A stretch of 64,000 bases of DNA from Geothrix sp. PMB-07 (GCF_030758935.1 NZ_CP132333.1:1116992-1180991); one strand, 5' to 3'. Positions 9,023 through 17,199 are shown, counted from the stretch's first letter. The notes: generated by a model not told the origin, from the letters alone. A program made the numbers and translations.

Positions 9023-9045
9023 ACGGCCCCCGCGAGGGGGCCGTG
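9022..9045 (+). terminator. strong hairpin directly after rnpB
   Basis: Perfect 10-bp GC stem CACGGCCCCC / GGGGGCCGTG with a GCGA tetraloop, starting at the last base of rnpB. The 3' side lacks a T run (TCTACG follows), so it may act as a processing stop or stabiliser as much as an intrinsic terminator. Confidence 0.65.
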
Positions 9046-9054
9046 TCTACGCTG

Positions 9055-9095
9055 TCCGGGGGTTCCTCGCTGCGCGAACACCCCCGGGCCCCGGC
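9055..9095 (+). repeat. dispersed GC-rich repeat, copy 1 (3' of rnpB)
   Basis: Core TCCGGGGGTTCC...CGCTGCGCGAACACCCCCGG, an inverted repeat whose arms are CCGGGGG and CCCCCGG. The same core lies 3' of fur (13367) and, reversed, three times 3' of the pseudouridine synthase gene. A decayed second copy follows at about 9130-9160. Confidence 0.8.
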
Positions 9096-9217
9096 GCCTT
9101 GGTCGGCAGAGCCGCCCCCGGCTTATGCTCTCCGGGGGGGCCTCGCTGCGCGCCTCCGTGTGATGCGGCGCGGTGCGCCGCTCCCACTCGCCTCCGGCTC
9201 GCGGACATGACCCTAGA

Positions 9218-9246
9218 CTCCAGGCCAACGCATGCGTTGCCTGGAG
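9218..9246. repeat. 29-bp near-perfect palindrome
   Basis: CTCCAGG, one unpaired C, CAACGCATGCGTTG and CCTGGAG form a near-perfect palindrome centred on GCATGC. It lies in the non-coding stretch between rnpB and the GNAT gene. It could be an operator or a transcribed hairpin; nothing decides between them. Confidence 0.6.
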
Positions 9247-9394
9247 GAGCCTCCCCCCGGGGCCCCCGCGATCACTCCGGCGAAGCCGGGCTTCGCTTTA
9301 CTCAACATCTGAGGGGCCCGCTTTGCTTTGCTGACGGCCTCCGCTAGGATGGGCGCTGTTCTCCGAGTAGGCCTCTGACTTCCACCTCGCATTC

Positions 9395-9510
9395 CCATCG
9401 TTGCCTGCCGGGCCTTGGCAGGTGCTGGGCCGCGTCCACCCGGTGACGCAGAGGAAGGCTCCTGGCGGTTCGCCGGGAGGTCAGATTGAAGCCACCCATT
9501 CGGAGCAACC
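9395..9510 (+). promoter_or_regulatory. structured leader upstream of GNAT gene, unassigned
   Basis: Three consecutive hairpins can be drawn: CCTGCC/GGCAGG (9404-9422), GCGTC/GACGC (9432-9449) and CTCCTGGCG GTT CGCCGGGAG (9459-9479). They precede the ATG at 9511. I could not match them to a known riboswitch class. With the repeats at 9055-9246 they account for the 465-base gap after the rnpB hairpin. Confidence 0.35.
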
Positions 9511-10269
9511 ATGTCGCACGACCTTCAAGCCCTGGCCCGCCGTCTTGAGCGCGCCCAGGCCCTGCAGAACGAACGTTTCAACCTGGCCGCTGGAGGACAA
9601 AGCCTCCCTGTGGGCGGAGGCTATGCCCACTTCCGTGGCGAGGGCCATCCGCTGAATCAGGCGTTGGGCCTCACAGAGGCTATTACGGAATCTGAGCTGA
9701 GCTCGGTGGAAGCTTTCCTGGGAGCTCCCACGGTGCTGGAACTGAGCCCTGGCGCCCACGCTTCGCTGTGGCCTTTGCTGGCCCAGCGTGGCTACCGCCT
9801 GCACCAGTTCCAGCAGCTCTGGACTCGCCCGCTGGAAGGTGTCGAGCCGACGTTGCCGCTGGTTGGGATTCGACTGGTGAGGTCTGAGGAAGCTGTCATG
9901 TACAGCCGCATCACCTGTGCCGCCTTCCTTGAACGTGATGATTGGCAGGAGCTGGATCCGCCCTTCCTGACGCCTCTTTCCGTTCCCGATGCCTGGGGCT
10001 TCCTGGCCTTGGTCGATGGTCAGCCGGTGGCGGGTGGCATGCTGGGCATCGTGGAGGACATCGCGCTGTTTTCGGGAGATGGCGTGCTGCCCCGACATCG
10101 GGGCAGGGGGCTGCAGAAGGCCCTGATCCAGGCCCGGCTCGCTTTCGCTCGGGCGCGGGGATGCGAGCTTGCGTGCGCCTCCACGGCCCCGGGCACGCCC
10201 AGCCAGCGGTCCTATGAAGCCTGCGGGTTCCGAGTGGCGTACCCCAAGGTGGAGATGGCCCGGGGGTGA
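9511..10269 (+). CDS. GNAT family N-acetyltransferase
   Basis: A 252-residue cytoplasmic acetyltransferase. The C-terminal half contains the GNAT acetyl-CoA loop in motif A (GVLPRHRGRGLQKALIQARL) followed by the typical helix and SQRSYEACGFR motif B. The N-terminal 120 residues look like a second, diverged GNAT half, so it may be a double-fold member. The substrate is not predictable. The ribosome site is weak (CGGAGCAACC). The MFS gene begins 15 bases downstream. Confidence 0.82.
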   Translation: MSHDLQALARRLERAQALQNERFNLAAGGQSLPVGGGYAHFRGEGHPLNQALGLTEAITESELSSVEAFLGAPTVLELSPGAHASLWPLLAQRGYRLHQFQQLWTRPLEGVEPTLPLVGIRLVRSEEAVMYSRITCAAFLERDDWQELDPPFLTPLSVPDAWGFLALVDGQPVAGGMLGIVEDIALFSGDGVLPRHRGRGLQKALIQARLAFARARGCELACASTAPGTPSQRSYEACGFRVAYPKVEMARG

Positions 10270-10284
10270 TGGAAGCCGCGGCGC

Positions 10285-11454
10285 ATGGTTCCATGGATCA
10301 TGCGCCGCCCTTCGCCCCAGACTGCCGCCCTGCTCGTGACGGCCCTCGCCTTCCACGTGGACATGCTCCTCTATTACCTGCTGGTGCCGCTGCTGCCCCG
10401 GTACGCGCGGGAGCTGAACCTGAATCCCATGCAGGTCGGCATCCTCTTCGGCAGCTATGCGGTGGCACTGCTGCTGGCCACCTTTCCCGTGGCGGTCCTC
10501 ACGGATCGTTACGGGAGGAAGGCGCCCATGCTGTGGGGGTTGGCGGGCCTGGGTCTCACCACCCTTGTGTTTGCGCTATCAAAACAGTACTGGCTGCTGG
10601 TGGTGGCGCGCTCCTTCCAAGGCGCGGCGGGCGCCGCGACCTGGCTGCCAGGCATGGCCCTTCTCGCGGACCACTTCCCTTCGGAATCGAGGGGCAAGGC
10701 CATGGGCACCGCTTTCGCAGCGGCGAACCTCGGCGTCCTCATCGGGCCGCCCTTGTCCGGCTTCCTGGCCCAGCATGCAGGTCCCGCGACTCCATTCCTG
10801 TTCGGTGCGGGCCTGGTGGCGCTGGATGCCGCAGGGCGCGCCTTTCTTCTGCCCGAGGTGGAACCGGAGCGGGGACCGAGACTGCCCTTTCGACAGTTGC
10901 TGTCAAACCCAACCATCCGGCTGTTTGCGGGCGCCATGGCCCTTGGGTCTGGGCTCTGGGCGCTGTTGGAATCGACGCTGCCTTTGGACATGGACCAGCG
11001 CCTGGGTTTCAGCGCCTCTCAGATCGGCCTGTGCTTCGCGGCTTCAGCCGTGGCTCACACCTTCACCTCACCCCTCATGGGCAGGCTGTCGGATCGCATC
11101 GGCCGTGTGAAGGTGCTCCGCATCGGCCTGGTGCTGGCGGTATTCCTGCTGCCCCTGCCGGTGTTGCTGCCCAAGGCGTGGATGGTGGTGCTGGCCATGA
11201 TGGGCCTGGGCAGCACGGCCAGCTTCATCATGAGCCCTTGCAGCCCCGCAGTGGCGGACCAGGTGGAGCGCCAGGGCAGTCAGAGCTTTGCCTCAGCCTT
11301 CTCGATCCTGAACCTGGCCTATTCCGTGGGGCTGATGATCGGCCCTGTGGCAGGCGGGGCCCTGGTCCAGGGTGTGGGCCTGCCCCTGGCTCTGGGGCTC
11401 TGCGGGCTGTGCTTCGGGGTTTACCTGCTGGCCGCGCGCCACGCTAGCGTTTGA
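10285..11454 (+). CDS. MFS transporter
   Basis: A 389-residue major facilitator with about twelve hydrophobic helices. The loop 2-3 motif is visible as VLTDRYGRKAPML near residues 72-84 and its repeat in the second half as LMGRLSDRIGRVKVLR. The length and small loops fit drug or small-metabolite exporters, but no substrate can be named. GGAAG precedes the ATG at 10285; ATG 10300 is an alternative start. It overlaps the convergent methyltransferase gene by 11 bases. Confidence 0.85.
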   Translation: MVPWIMRRPSPQTAALLVTALAFHVDMLLYYLLVPLLPRYARELNLNPMQVGILFGSYAVALLLATFPVAVLTDRYGRKAPMLWGLAGLGLTTLVFALSKQYWLLVVARSFQGAAGAATWLPGMALLADHFPSESRGKAMGTAFAAANLGVLIGPPLSGFLAQHAGPATPFLFGAGLVALDAAGRAFLLPEVEPERGPRLPFRQLLSNPTIRLFAGAMALGSGLWALLESTLPLDMDQRLGFSASQIGLCFAASAVAHTFTSPLMGRLSDRIGRVKVLRIGLVLAVFLLPLPVLLPKAWMVVLAMMGLGSTASFIMSPCSPAVADQVERQGSQSFASAFSILNLAYSVGLMIGPVAGGALVQGVGLPLALGLCGLCFGVYLLAARHASV

Positions 11455-12160
11455 CGGCCCGATAGATCCAGCGCTCCGCGTCCTCGTCCCAGGCCCGGCC
11501 ATCCAGGCCGCCATAGGCCTGCGCCACGTGGAAGCCAGCCCGGTGAAGGAAGGCCCTCACCTCGCCATCCTCTGGAATCCAGATGTCATGGCAGAAGGAC
11601 TCTCCCTGGCAGAGCCGGTCCGTGAGAATGCGGCGACCATCCGCGTTCCAGCGAACGCGCTCCTGGTAACCCTCCTCGGGGAAGTCCAACCAGTCCTCGC
11701 CCGATGCTTCCAGGGAGGCTTGCAAGGCGCTGCGGCCGGCGAGATCGAGGAGCAGGATTCCTCCGGTGCGGAGTACCCGGGCGTACTCTTCCAGTTGAAG
11801 CAGGTTCTCCGCTTCGGTGGCAAAGTAGCCCCAGCTGGTGAAGGCGCAGAAAACGCCATCGGCCACCCCCTCGCGGAAGGGCAGGGCGCGGAAATCCAGC
11901 CGCACCAGCGGCACGGGATGGCTCACCCGATGCTTGGCGAGATTGAGGGGGCTGATGTCCCCGCCAATGACCTTCAATCCCCGCTGGCGGAGATGGGGAT
12001 TGAGCCGACCCCAGCCGCAGGGAAGGTCCAGCACCCGGCTTCCGCTCGGGAGATCCAGCAGGTTTGCCAGAGCGGGGCCCTCATGGGCCGCATCCTTGGC
12101 CTTGTCCGCATAGATGGTGAAGTACGCCGGGTGGTTGAAATCCTTGATGAACCAATCCAT
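11444..12160 (-). CDS. class I SAM-dependent methyltransferase
   Basis: A 238-residue cytoplasmic methyltransferase. Motif I is VLDLPCGWGRLNPHL, followed by GGDISPLNLAKH (motif II acidic residue), LDFRALPFREGVADGVFCAF and RVLRTGGILLLDLAG. The start MDWFIKDFNHPAYF at 12160 is the family's usual N-terminus. The substrate is not recognisable; small-molecule methylation is likely. The gene runs convergent to the MFS transporter and lies just downstream of the tautomerase-like/winged-helix gene on the same strand. Confidence 0.85.
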   Translation of the reverse strand: MDWFIKDFNHPAYFTIYADKAKDAAHEGPALANLLDLPSGSRVLDLPCGWGRLNPHLRQRGLKVIGGDISPLNLAKHRVSHPVPLVRLDFRALPFREGVADGVFCAFTSWGYFATEAENLLQLEEYARVLRTGGILLLDLAGRSALQASLEASGEDWLDFPEEGYQERVRWNADGRRILTDRLCQGESFCHDIWIPEDGEVRAFLHRAGFHVAQAYGGLDGRAWDEDAERWIYRAVKR

Positions 12161-12201
12161 GGCCTGAGTGTGGCAGAGCTGAGGTCCGGGGGTTGGACGC
12201 C

Positions 12202-12756
12202 TCATCCCTCTTCGTTTTCGGCCTTTACCAGTTTCACGGTCGGCGCAGATTGAGGGGCATTGGCGATGCCCTTCCAGACATAACGGGTGCCCCGCTTCTG
12301 GCCGCTCTTGGCGATGAGCTTGGCTTCCTCCAGTTCGGTGAACAGGCGGCGGAGGGTGGCTGGGGCCCAGTCGCACTCCTTGAGGTCAAGCGCCACCTGG
12401 GCCTCGAAGCTGCTGAGGGAGCCACGGTTTTGAAGGGCGGCAATCAGGGCCTGCTTCATGTCTTCGAGTTCGGGCTTGGAGCGCCGCGCCTTGGTCTTGA
12501 AGGCGGGGGTCGACTCATGGACGGGCTCCAAGACGAGGGCCTTGGGGGCTGGCGGCGCGGGCGTGGCGGCGGCCCCTGTGGACTGAGCTTGAATCAGCAG
12601 GCCATCCACATAGATATCCCCGCGCTCGGGCTGGAACAGAATCACCACCGATCCGGGAGCGATGCCCTCATGCTGTAAAGCTGTAATGACACGTTCCCCG
12701 ATCCTGCTTTTCTGATCCGAACTGAGCGTCGGAGACTCGATAATCACGACTGCCAT
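12202..12756 (-). CDS. tautomerase-like domain fused to a winged-helix domain
   Basis: A 184-residue protein. Residues 1-57 (AVVIIESPTLSSDQKSRIGE... then PERGDIYVDGLL) follow the 4-oxalocrotonate tautomerase fold pattern, but position 2 is Ala, so the catalytic N-terminal Pro is missing. A Pro/Ala linker leads to residues 95-165, a winged-helix-like region (KQALIAALQNRGSLSSFEAQ, ATLRRLFTELEEAKLI). The TAT-style Pro1 chemistry is therefore unlikely and a binding or oligomerising role is more plausible. The start has GAGG seven bases upstream. It is divergent from the Fur gene and shares its AT-rich 104-base control region. Confidence 0.55.
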   Translation of the reverse strand: MAVVIIESPTLSSDQKSRIGERVITALQHEGIAPGSVVILFQPERGDIYVDGLLIQAQSTGAAATPAPPAPKALVLEPVHESTPAFKTKARRSKPELEDMKQALIAALQNRGSLSSFEAQVALDLKECDWAPATLRRLFTELEEAKLIAKSGQKRGTRYVWKGIANAPQSAPTVKLVKAENEEG

Positions 12757-12860
12757 GAATGCCTCATATTTAAAACAGAAATTCCATAATACGCTTGGAT
12801 TTAGGCTTTGTAAAATGGGTTTTCCTGCCTACATCGTGTAAACTTCCCGCCGAGGGTTCC
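12757..12860. promoter_or_regulatory. divergent AT-rich control region, tautomerase-like gene and fur
   Basis: A 104-base intergenic region, clearly more AT-rich than its surroundings (TATTTAAAACAG, TTGTAAAATGGG). It must hold promoters for both genes. I see no clean Fur box and cannot fix the -35/-10 pairs. Confidence 0.4.
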
Positions 12861-13361
12861 ATGCGCAAGCCCAAGATCGAACGGCCCGAAGAGCAGCAGC
12901 GTTTCGAGACCTTTCTCCGATCCCGACAGCTGAAGCTGACGGGTGAGCGGCTGGAACTGGTGGAGGAGGTTTTCGGCCAGCCTCACCATTTCGACGCCGA
13001 CCAGTTGCACATGGCCTTGAAACAAAAGGGGAAGGCCATCAGCAGGGCCACCGTGTATCGGACCCTCGACCTGCTGGTGCAGTGCGGGCTGGTGCGCAAG
13101 AGCAGCTTCGGCGACCAGTTCGCGCATTACGAGGCGGTGCGCAGCAACGAGCACCACGACCATCTCATTTGCCTGAACTGCGATGCCATCATCGAGTTTT
13201 TCCGCCCCGACCTGGAAGCTCTGCAGGAACAGATCTGTCGGGAATTCAGCTTCAAGCCCATGCACCACAGCCATCAGATCTTCGGCCTCTGCAAGGCCTG
13301 CCAGGGGCAGGCGACGGATGACTCGGTGCTGGCCCACCGGTTGAGCCAGCTGAATACCTGA
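12861..13361 (+). CDS. fur: Fur family transcriptional regulator
   Basis: A 166-residue metal-responsive repressor. The winged helix is LKLTGERLELVEEVF to AISRATVYRTLDLLVQCGLVRK. The metal sites are visible: EHHDHLICLNCDAIIEF (HHDH and CxxC-type zinc ligand) and the second cysteine pair CKAC near 149-152. The PHHFDADQLH segment is also typical of Fur. ATG 12861 has GAGG upstream. Fur versus PerR/Zur cannot be settled from sequence alone, although the FeoAB operon in this window is a natural iron target. Confidence 0.87.
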   Translation: MRKPKIERPEEQQRFETFLRSRQLKLTGERLELVEEVFGQPHHFDADQLHMALKQKGKAISRATVYRTLDLLVQCGLVRKSSFGDQFAHYEAVRSNEHHDHLICLNCDAIIEFFRPDLEALQEQICREFSFKPMHHSHQIFGLCKACQGQATDDSVLAHRLSQLNT

Positions 13362-13366
13362 TGTCC

Positions 13367-13413
13367 TCCGGGGGTTCCTCGCTGCGCGAACACCCCCGGA
13401 CCCCCGCGCCTCG
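13367..13413 (+). repeat. dispersed GC-rich repeat, copy 2 (3' of fur)
   Basis: Starts six bases after the fur stop codon. The core TCCGGGGGTTCC...CGCTGCGCGAACACCCCCGG is base-for-base the same as the copy after rnpB, then CGCGCCTCGGCCGG. The rest of the gap to 13571 holds further GC-rich palindromic fragments (for example GGGGGTTCCCGC at 13444) and no gene. Confidence 0.8.
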
Positions 13414-13571
13414 GCCGGCTTAGCGGTCCTCGGCTTGGCTCTCTGGGGGTTCCCGCCGCACGCCATAGACCCCGCGCTAAGGCATGGCGGGGCCGTTCCA
13501 TCGCTTCTCCATTCCCCGGGGGGCCGGGCACAGCCCATAGCCGACAGCAGGGTTCAGCGCTAGGCTTGGCC

Positions 13572-14639
13572 ATGGCCAAACTGACGATCCAAGACCTCCA
13601 GCGCCTCCCCAAGACGGATCTGCATGTCCACCTGGATGGCAGCCTCCGCATTCCGACCATCCTTGAGCTGGCCGAGCAGCAGAAGGTGAAGCTGCCTGCC
13701 GATTCCGTGGACGGCTTGCGCCCCTTCGTGGAGGTGGGGGACGACTGCAAGTCGCTGGTGGAGTACCTCCGCGCCTTTGACGTCACGCTGTCGGTCATGC
13801 AGACCTACGACAGCCTGGTGCGAACGGCCTTTGAACTGGCCGAGGACGCCGCCAAGGAGAATGTGCGTTACATGGAGGTGCGCTACAGCCCCATCCTCCA
13901 TCAGCAGAAGGGGCTCACGCTGCACGCCATCGTGCAGGCCGTGCTCGAGGGCCTGGCTCAGGCGGAGCGCCAGTACAACATCAAGACCGGCGTCATCCTC
14001 TGCGGCATGCGCCACATCTCGCCCGACATCTCCCTGCGGCTTGCGGATCTCACCGTGGCCTTCAAGAACAAGGGCGTGGTGGGCTTTGACCTGGCGGGGG
14101 CCGAGGAGAACTTCCCGGCCAAGCGCCACAAGGATGCCTTCGGCCGCGTGCTGCAGAACAACATCAATTGCACGCTCCACGCGGGTGAGGCCTACGGGCC
14201 CGAGAGCATCCACCAGGCCATCCACCTCTGCGGCGCCCACCGCATCGGGCACGGCGTGCGCCTCATCGAGGATGGCGACCTGCTCAACTACGTGAATGAC
14301 CACCGCATTCCGTTGGAGTGTTGCCCTTCGAGCAACGTGCAGACCAAGGCTGTGAAGAAGATGGCCGACCATCCCATCCGTCTGTTCTACGATCTGGGCC
14401 TGCGCGTCACGGTGAACACGGACAACCGCATGGTGACGGGCACCACGGTCAGCCGGGAGTTCCAGGTCATCCACGAGGAACTGGCCTTCAACCTCGAGGA
14501 GATCAAGGAACTCATCATCATGGGCTTCAAGAGCGCCTTCCTGCCCTATGCCCTCAAGCGGGCCATGCTGGCGGAAGTGGTCCATGAGCTGAAGGCCTTC
14601 AAGCCCGGGAGCCTCGAAAGTAAAAAAGAGCAGCTCTGA
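13572..14639 (+). CDS. add: adenosine deaminase
   Basis: Zinc hydrolase that deaminates adenosine to inosine in purine salvage. A 355-residue protein with the family's metal and catalytic motifs in order: HVHLDGS (His18, His20), a Gly-rich substrate segment, HAGE with the catalytic Glu, HRIGHG, and VNTDN with the final metal Asp. The NTDNR form rather than NTDDP occurs in part of the family. ATG 13572 is preferred over TTG 13566. It is followed 28 bases later by the DHH phosphoesterase gene on the same strand. Confidence 0.92.
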   Translation: MAKLTIQDLQRLPKTDLHVHLDGSLRIPTILELAEQQKVKLPADSVDGLRPFVEVGDDCKSLVEYLRAFDVTLSVMQTYDSLVRTAFELAEDAAKENVRYMEVRYSPILHQQKGLTLHAIVQAVLEGLAQAERQYNIKTGVILCGMRHISPDISLRLADLTVAFKNKGVVGFDLAGAEENFPAKRHKDAFGRVLQNNINCTLHAGEAYGPESIHQAIHLCGAHRIGHGVRLIEDGDLLNYVNDHRIPLECCPSSNVQTKAVKKMADHPIRLFYDLGLRVTVNTDNRMVTGTTVSREFQVIHEELAFNLEEIKELIIMGFKSAFLPYALKRAMLAEVVHELKAFKPGSLESKKEQL

Positions 14640-14667
14640 TATCCTGACGCTCGAGGTCAGGATTTCC

Positions 14668-15663
14668 ATGCTGGATCGCTTTGCCCACTTTCTCGATCAC
14701 CACGCGCGCGTGCTGCTCACGACCCATGAGAATCCGGATGGGGATGGGGTGGGCGCTGCCATCGCTTTGGCGTCCTACTTGAAGGCCGCAGGCAAGCAGG
14801 TGCGCATCGTGGTGACACCTTCCCTGCCCGAGAACCTGCGTTTTCTGGACCCTGAGGGCTGGATCGAAGCCTACGCCCCCGCTGGTCCGCATGCAGGTCT
14901 CGCAGCCTGGCCCGATGCCTGGCTGCTCATTGACGCTTCAGAACCCCACCGCATGGGCCCGCTGTTTGCCGCCTTCGAGACCACCCAGGCCGATCGGGCC
15001 TGCCTCGATCATCATCTGAAGGATGCTCCGAAGGGCTTCGATGCGGAGTTCACGGATCCCAGCGCCAGCGCCAGCGCCGAACTGGTCTACGACCTGGTTC
15101 GTTCCCGCACTGACGGCGACTTCCCACCCGTCATGGCCCAGGCGCTCTACGCGGGTCTCGTGAGCGATACGGGCAACTTCCGGCACTCCAACAGCACCCC
15201 CAAGGTCCATCATGCCGCCGCGGATCTGCTGGCCCAGGGGGTCCATCCGGCTCGAACCTTCAATGCCCTTTACCAGACGGCGACACCTGCCAAGATCAGG
15301 CTCTTCGGTCGGGCCATGGGCGGACTGCAGTTGCGGGAAGAAGGCCGCTTCGCCTATGTCACTGTGACCAAGGCGGATCTGGAGGCGGCAGGAGCCACCC
15401 ACGAGGATCTTGATGAGCTGGTGGAGGAGCCTCGCAAGCTGAAAGGGGTGGAGGTCGCAGCCCTGTTTTCCGAAACGGCCGATGGCCGCTCCAAGGTCAG
15501 CCTCCGGTCCCGGGAGCGGGTGGATGTGAACGCGGTCTGTCGTTTGTTCGGCGGAGGGGGCCATCGACTGGCCTCCGGGGCCAAGGTCGGTGAACCCTTG
15601 GCAACCTTCATCTCCCAGGTGGAGGCAGCCCTTCACACTCAGATGGAACGGGATTTTGTCTAG
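14668..15663 (+). CDS. nrnA: DHH family phosphoesterase, NrnA-like oligoribonuclease/pAp phosphatase
   Basis: A 331-residue cytoplasmic DHH-DHHA1 protein. The metal-binding motifs are HENPDGDGVG near residues 20-29, the DHH motif LDHHLKD near 112-118, and SDTGNFRHSN near 170-179. The C-terminal DHHA1 domain ends with GGGGHRLASG. Relatives degrade nanoRNA and dephosphorylate 3'-phosphoadenosine 5'-phosphate. The start MLDRF fits, but the upstream ribosome site is weak. It probably shares a transcript with add. Confidence 0.88.
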   Translation: MLDRFAHFLDHHARVLLTTHENPDGDGVGAAIALASYLKAAGKQVRIVVTPSLPENLRFLDPEGWIEAYAPAGPHAGLAAWPDAWLLIDASEPHRMGPLFAAFETTQADRACLDHHLKDAPKGFDAEFTDPSASASAELVYDLVRSRTDGDFPPVMAQALYAGLVSDTGNFRHSNSTPKVHHAAADLLAQGVHPARTFNALYQTATPAKIRLFGRAMGGLQLREEGRFAYVTVTKADLEAAGATHEDLDELVEEPRKLKGVEVAALFSETADGRSKVSLRSRERVDVNAVCRLFGGGGHRLASGAKVGEPLATFISQVEAALHTQMERDFV

Positions 15664-15770
15664 AATGTAAATTAGACTTTATGGGGTTGCCGAGAAAGGC
15701 CCCAGGTCTCAGACTTCAAGTTCGCCCGAGCGGCATCCCATGAGGTGACCGCTTTTGACACTGGACTCCC

Positions 15771-16430
15771 ATGTCACCCAAAGAACCCAGCAGCGCCCCG
15801 AAGCTTGAACTGTTCTGCAAGCTGCAGGCGGAGAAGGTCCCCTTCATCGCCAAGGCCAATGTGCCTTCCATCTTCGGCAAGTTCACGGTCTACGGTTTTC
15901 TGGAGCATGCCACCGGGAAAGAGCACCTCGCCATCGTGGCCGGCGAGATCGACGCACGCAGGCGCATTCCAGTGCGCATCCACTCAGAGTGTTGGACCGG
16001 CGATGTGCTGGGCAGCCTCAAGTGCGACTGTCGTCAGCAGCTGGAAGAAGCCCTGCGCCATGTATCAGAGCACGGTGGCATGGTGCTCTACCTCCGGCAA
16101 GAGGGACGCGGCATCGGCCTGTTGAACAAGCTCAAGGCCTATGCGCTGCAGGAGCAGGGGCTCGATACGGTGGAAGCCAACCACTCCCTCGGTTTCCCCG
16201 ATGATCTGCGCACCTATGATTGTGCCGTGGAGATGCTGAAGTTCTTTGGCATCACCCAGGTGAAGCTGCTCACCAACAACCCGAGGAAGATCGGCGCACT
16301 GGAATCCGCTGGCATCGAAGTCGAGCGGGAGCGGCATCAGCTGGCTTCGAATCCGCATAATCTGCGCTACCTCAAGACCAAGGCCCGCAAGAGCGGGCAC
16401 ATGCTGGACTTCGAGGAAGAAGCGCTCTAA
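15771..16430 (+). CDS. ribA: GTP cyclohydrolase II
   Basis: Stand-alone RibA of 219 residues, which opens the GTP ring in the first step of riboflavin synthesis. The zinc site is RIHSECWTGDVLGSLKCDC (Cys54-type triad), the active motif is LRQEGRGIGLLNKLKAY, and the C-terminal half has TNNPRKI and a typical ending. It is not fused to a RibB domain. The 107-base region upstream shows no FMN riboswitch features that I can recognise. No other rib genes are in the window. Confidence 0.93.
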   Translation: MSPKEPSSAPKLELFCKLQAEKVPFIAKANVPSIFGKFTVYGFLEHATGKEHLAIVAGEIDARRRIPVRIHSECWTGDVLGSLKCDCRQQLEEALRHVSEHGGMVLYLRQEGRGIGLLNKLKAYALQEQGLDTVEANHSLGFPDDLRTYDCAVEMLKFFGITQVKLLTNNPRKIGALESAGIEVERERHQLASNPHNLRYLKTKARKSGHMLDFEEEAL

Positions 16431-16484
16431 CCCATTCACCCCAATCTTTGACACTCGGCCCTTGGAGGCCGATAGCTAAGGCAT

Positions 16485-16928
16485 ATGGACACTCCCGTTT
16501 CGTACCAAGCCGTTTACGACATCTCACATGTCATTCAGCTCTCTGTGGCACCGGTTTTCCTGCTGACCTCCATCGGCACCATTTTGGGTGTGCTGTCCAC
16601 GCGGCTGGCCCGGATCATCGACCGGGCGCGGGCCCTCAACGACAAGCTGGAGAACGCTGCGGAGGTGAAGGCCCGCCTGATCCACGAGGAGATGCACATC
16701 CTCGCGCAGCGGCGGCATCTGGTGAACCTGGCCATCACCGGAGGAACCACCTCGGCGCTGCTTGTGTGCGTCAGCATCGCCACGGTGTTCCTCGGCGCCA
16801 TGCTCAAGGTCAATGTGGCCATGGCCGTGGCGCTGATGTTCATCCTTTCCATGGCAGCCTTCGTGGCCGCGCTGGTCTTCTTCCTGCGGGAGATCCTGCT
16901 CGCAGTGCGAAGCCTCGATCTCGTCTAG
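16485..16928 (+). CDS. DUF2721 family membrane protein
   Basis: A 147-residue membrane protein with three hydrophobic segments (about 15-37, 81-104 and 110-135) and the cytoplasmic segment TRLARIIDRARAL, which is the hallmark of the DUF2721 family. The function of the family is unknown. It stands alone, 54 bases after ribA on the same strand. Confidence 0.8.
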   Translation: MDTPVSYQAVYDISHVIQLSVAPVFLLTSIGTILGVLSTRLARIIDRARALNDKLENAAEVKARLIHEEMHILAQRRHLVNLAITGGTTSALLVCVSIATVFLGAMLKVNVAMAVALMFILSMAAFVAALVFFLREILLAVRSLDLV

Positions 16929-16940
16929 GAGGGGATCTTC

Positions 16941-17199
16941 GCTCAGCTCGGCTTTGCCGGGCTGAGCGCGGAGGTCCGGGGGTATTCGCGCAGCGAAGCG
17001 GAGCGGGGGACCCCCGGAGAGTTTCAGCTCAGCACGGCTTTGCCGGGCTGAGCGCGGGGGTCCGGGGGTATTCGGGCAGCGAAGCGGAGCGGGGGACCCC
17101 CGGAGAGTTTCAGCTCAGCTCGGCTTTGCCGGGCTGAGCGCGGGGGTCCCGGGGGTGTTCGCGCAGCGAAGCGGAGCGGGGGACCCCCGGAGAGTTTCA
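16941..17199 (-). repeat. three tandem 86-bp GC-rich repeats (3' of pseudouridine synthase)
   Basis: Units at 16941-17026 (86), 17027-17112 (86) and 17113-17199 (87). They differ at only a few bases. Each holds two inverted repeats: GCTCAGCTCGGC TTT GCCGGGCTGAGC, and TCCGGGGGT ... ACCCCCGGA. The last unit ends with TTTCA, whose TCA is the stop codon of the minus-strand synthase gene. The core matches, in the same sense relative to the gene, the copies after rnpB and fur. These repeats fill the whole 268-base gap. Confidence 0.92.

Noticed and set aside
15664-15770. Possible FMN riboswitch ahead of ribA
   Set aside because: None of the conserved FMN motif blocks could be found, and a short GGGG/CCCC pairing alone is not enough.
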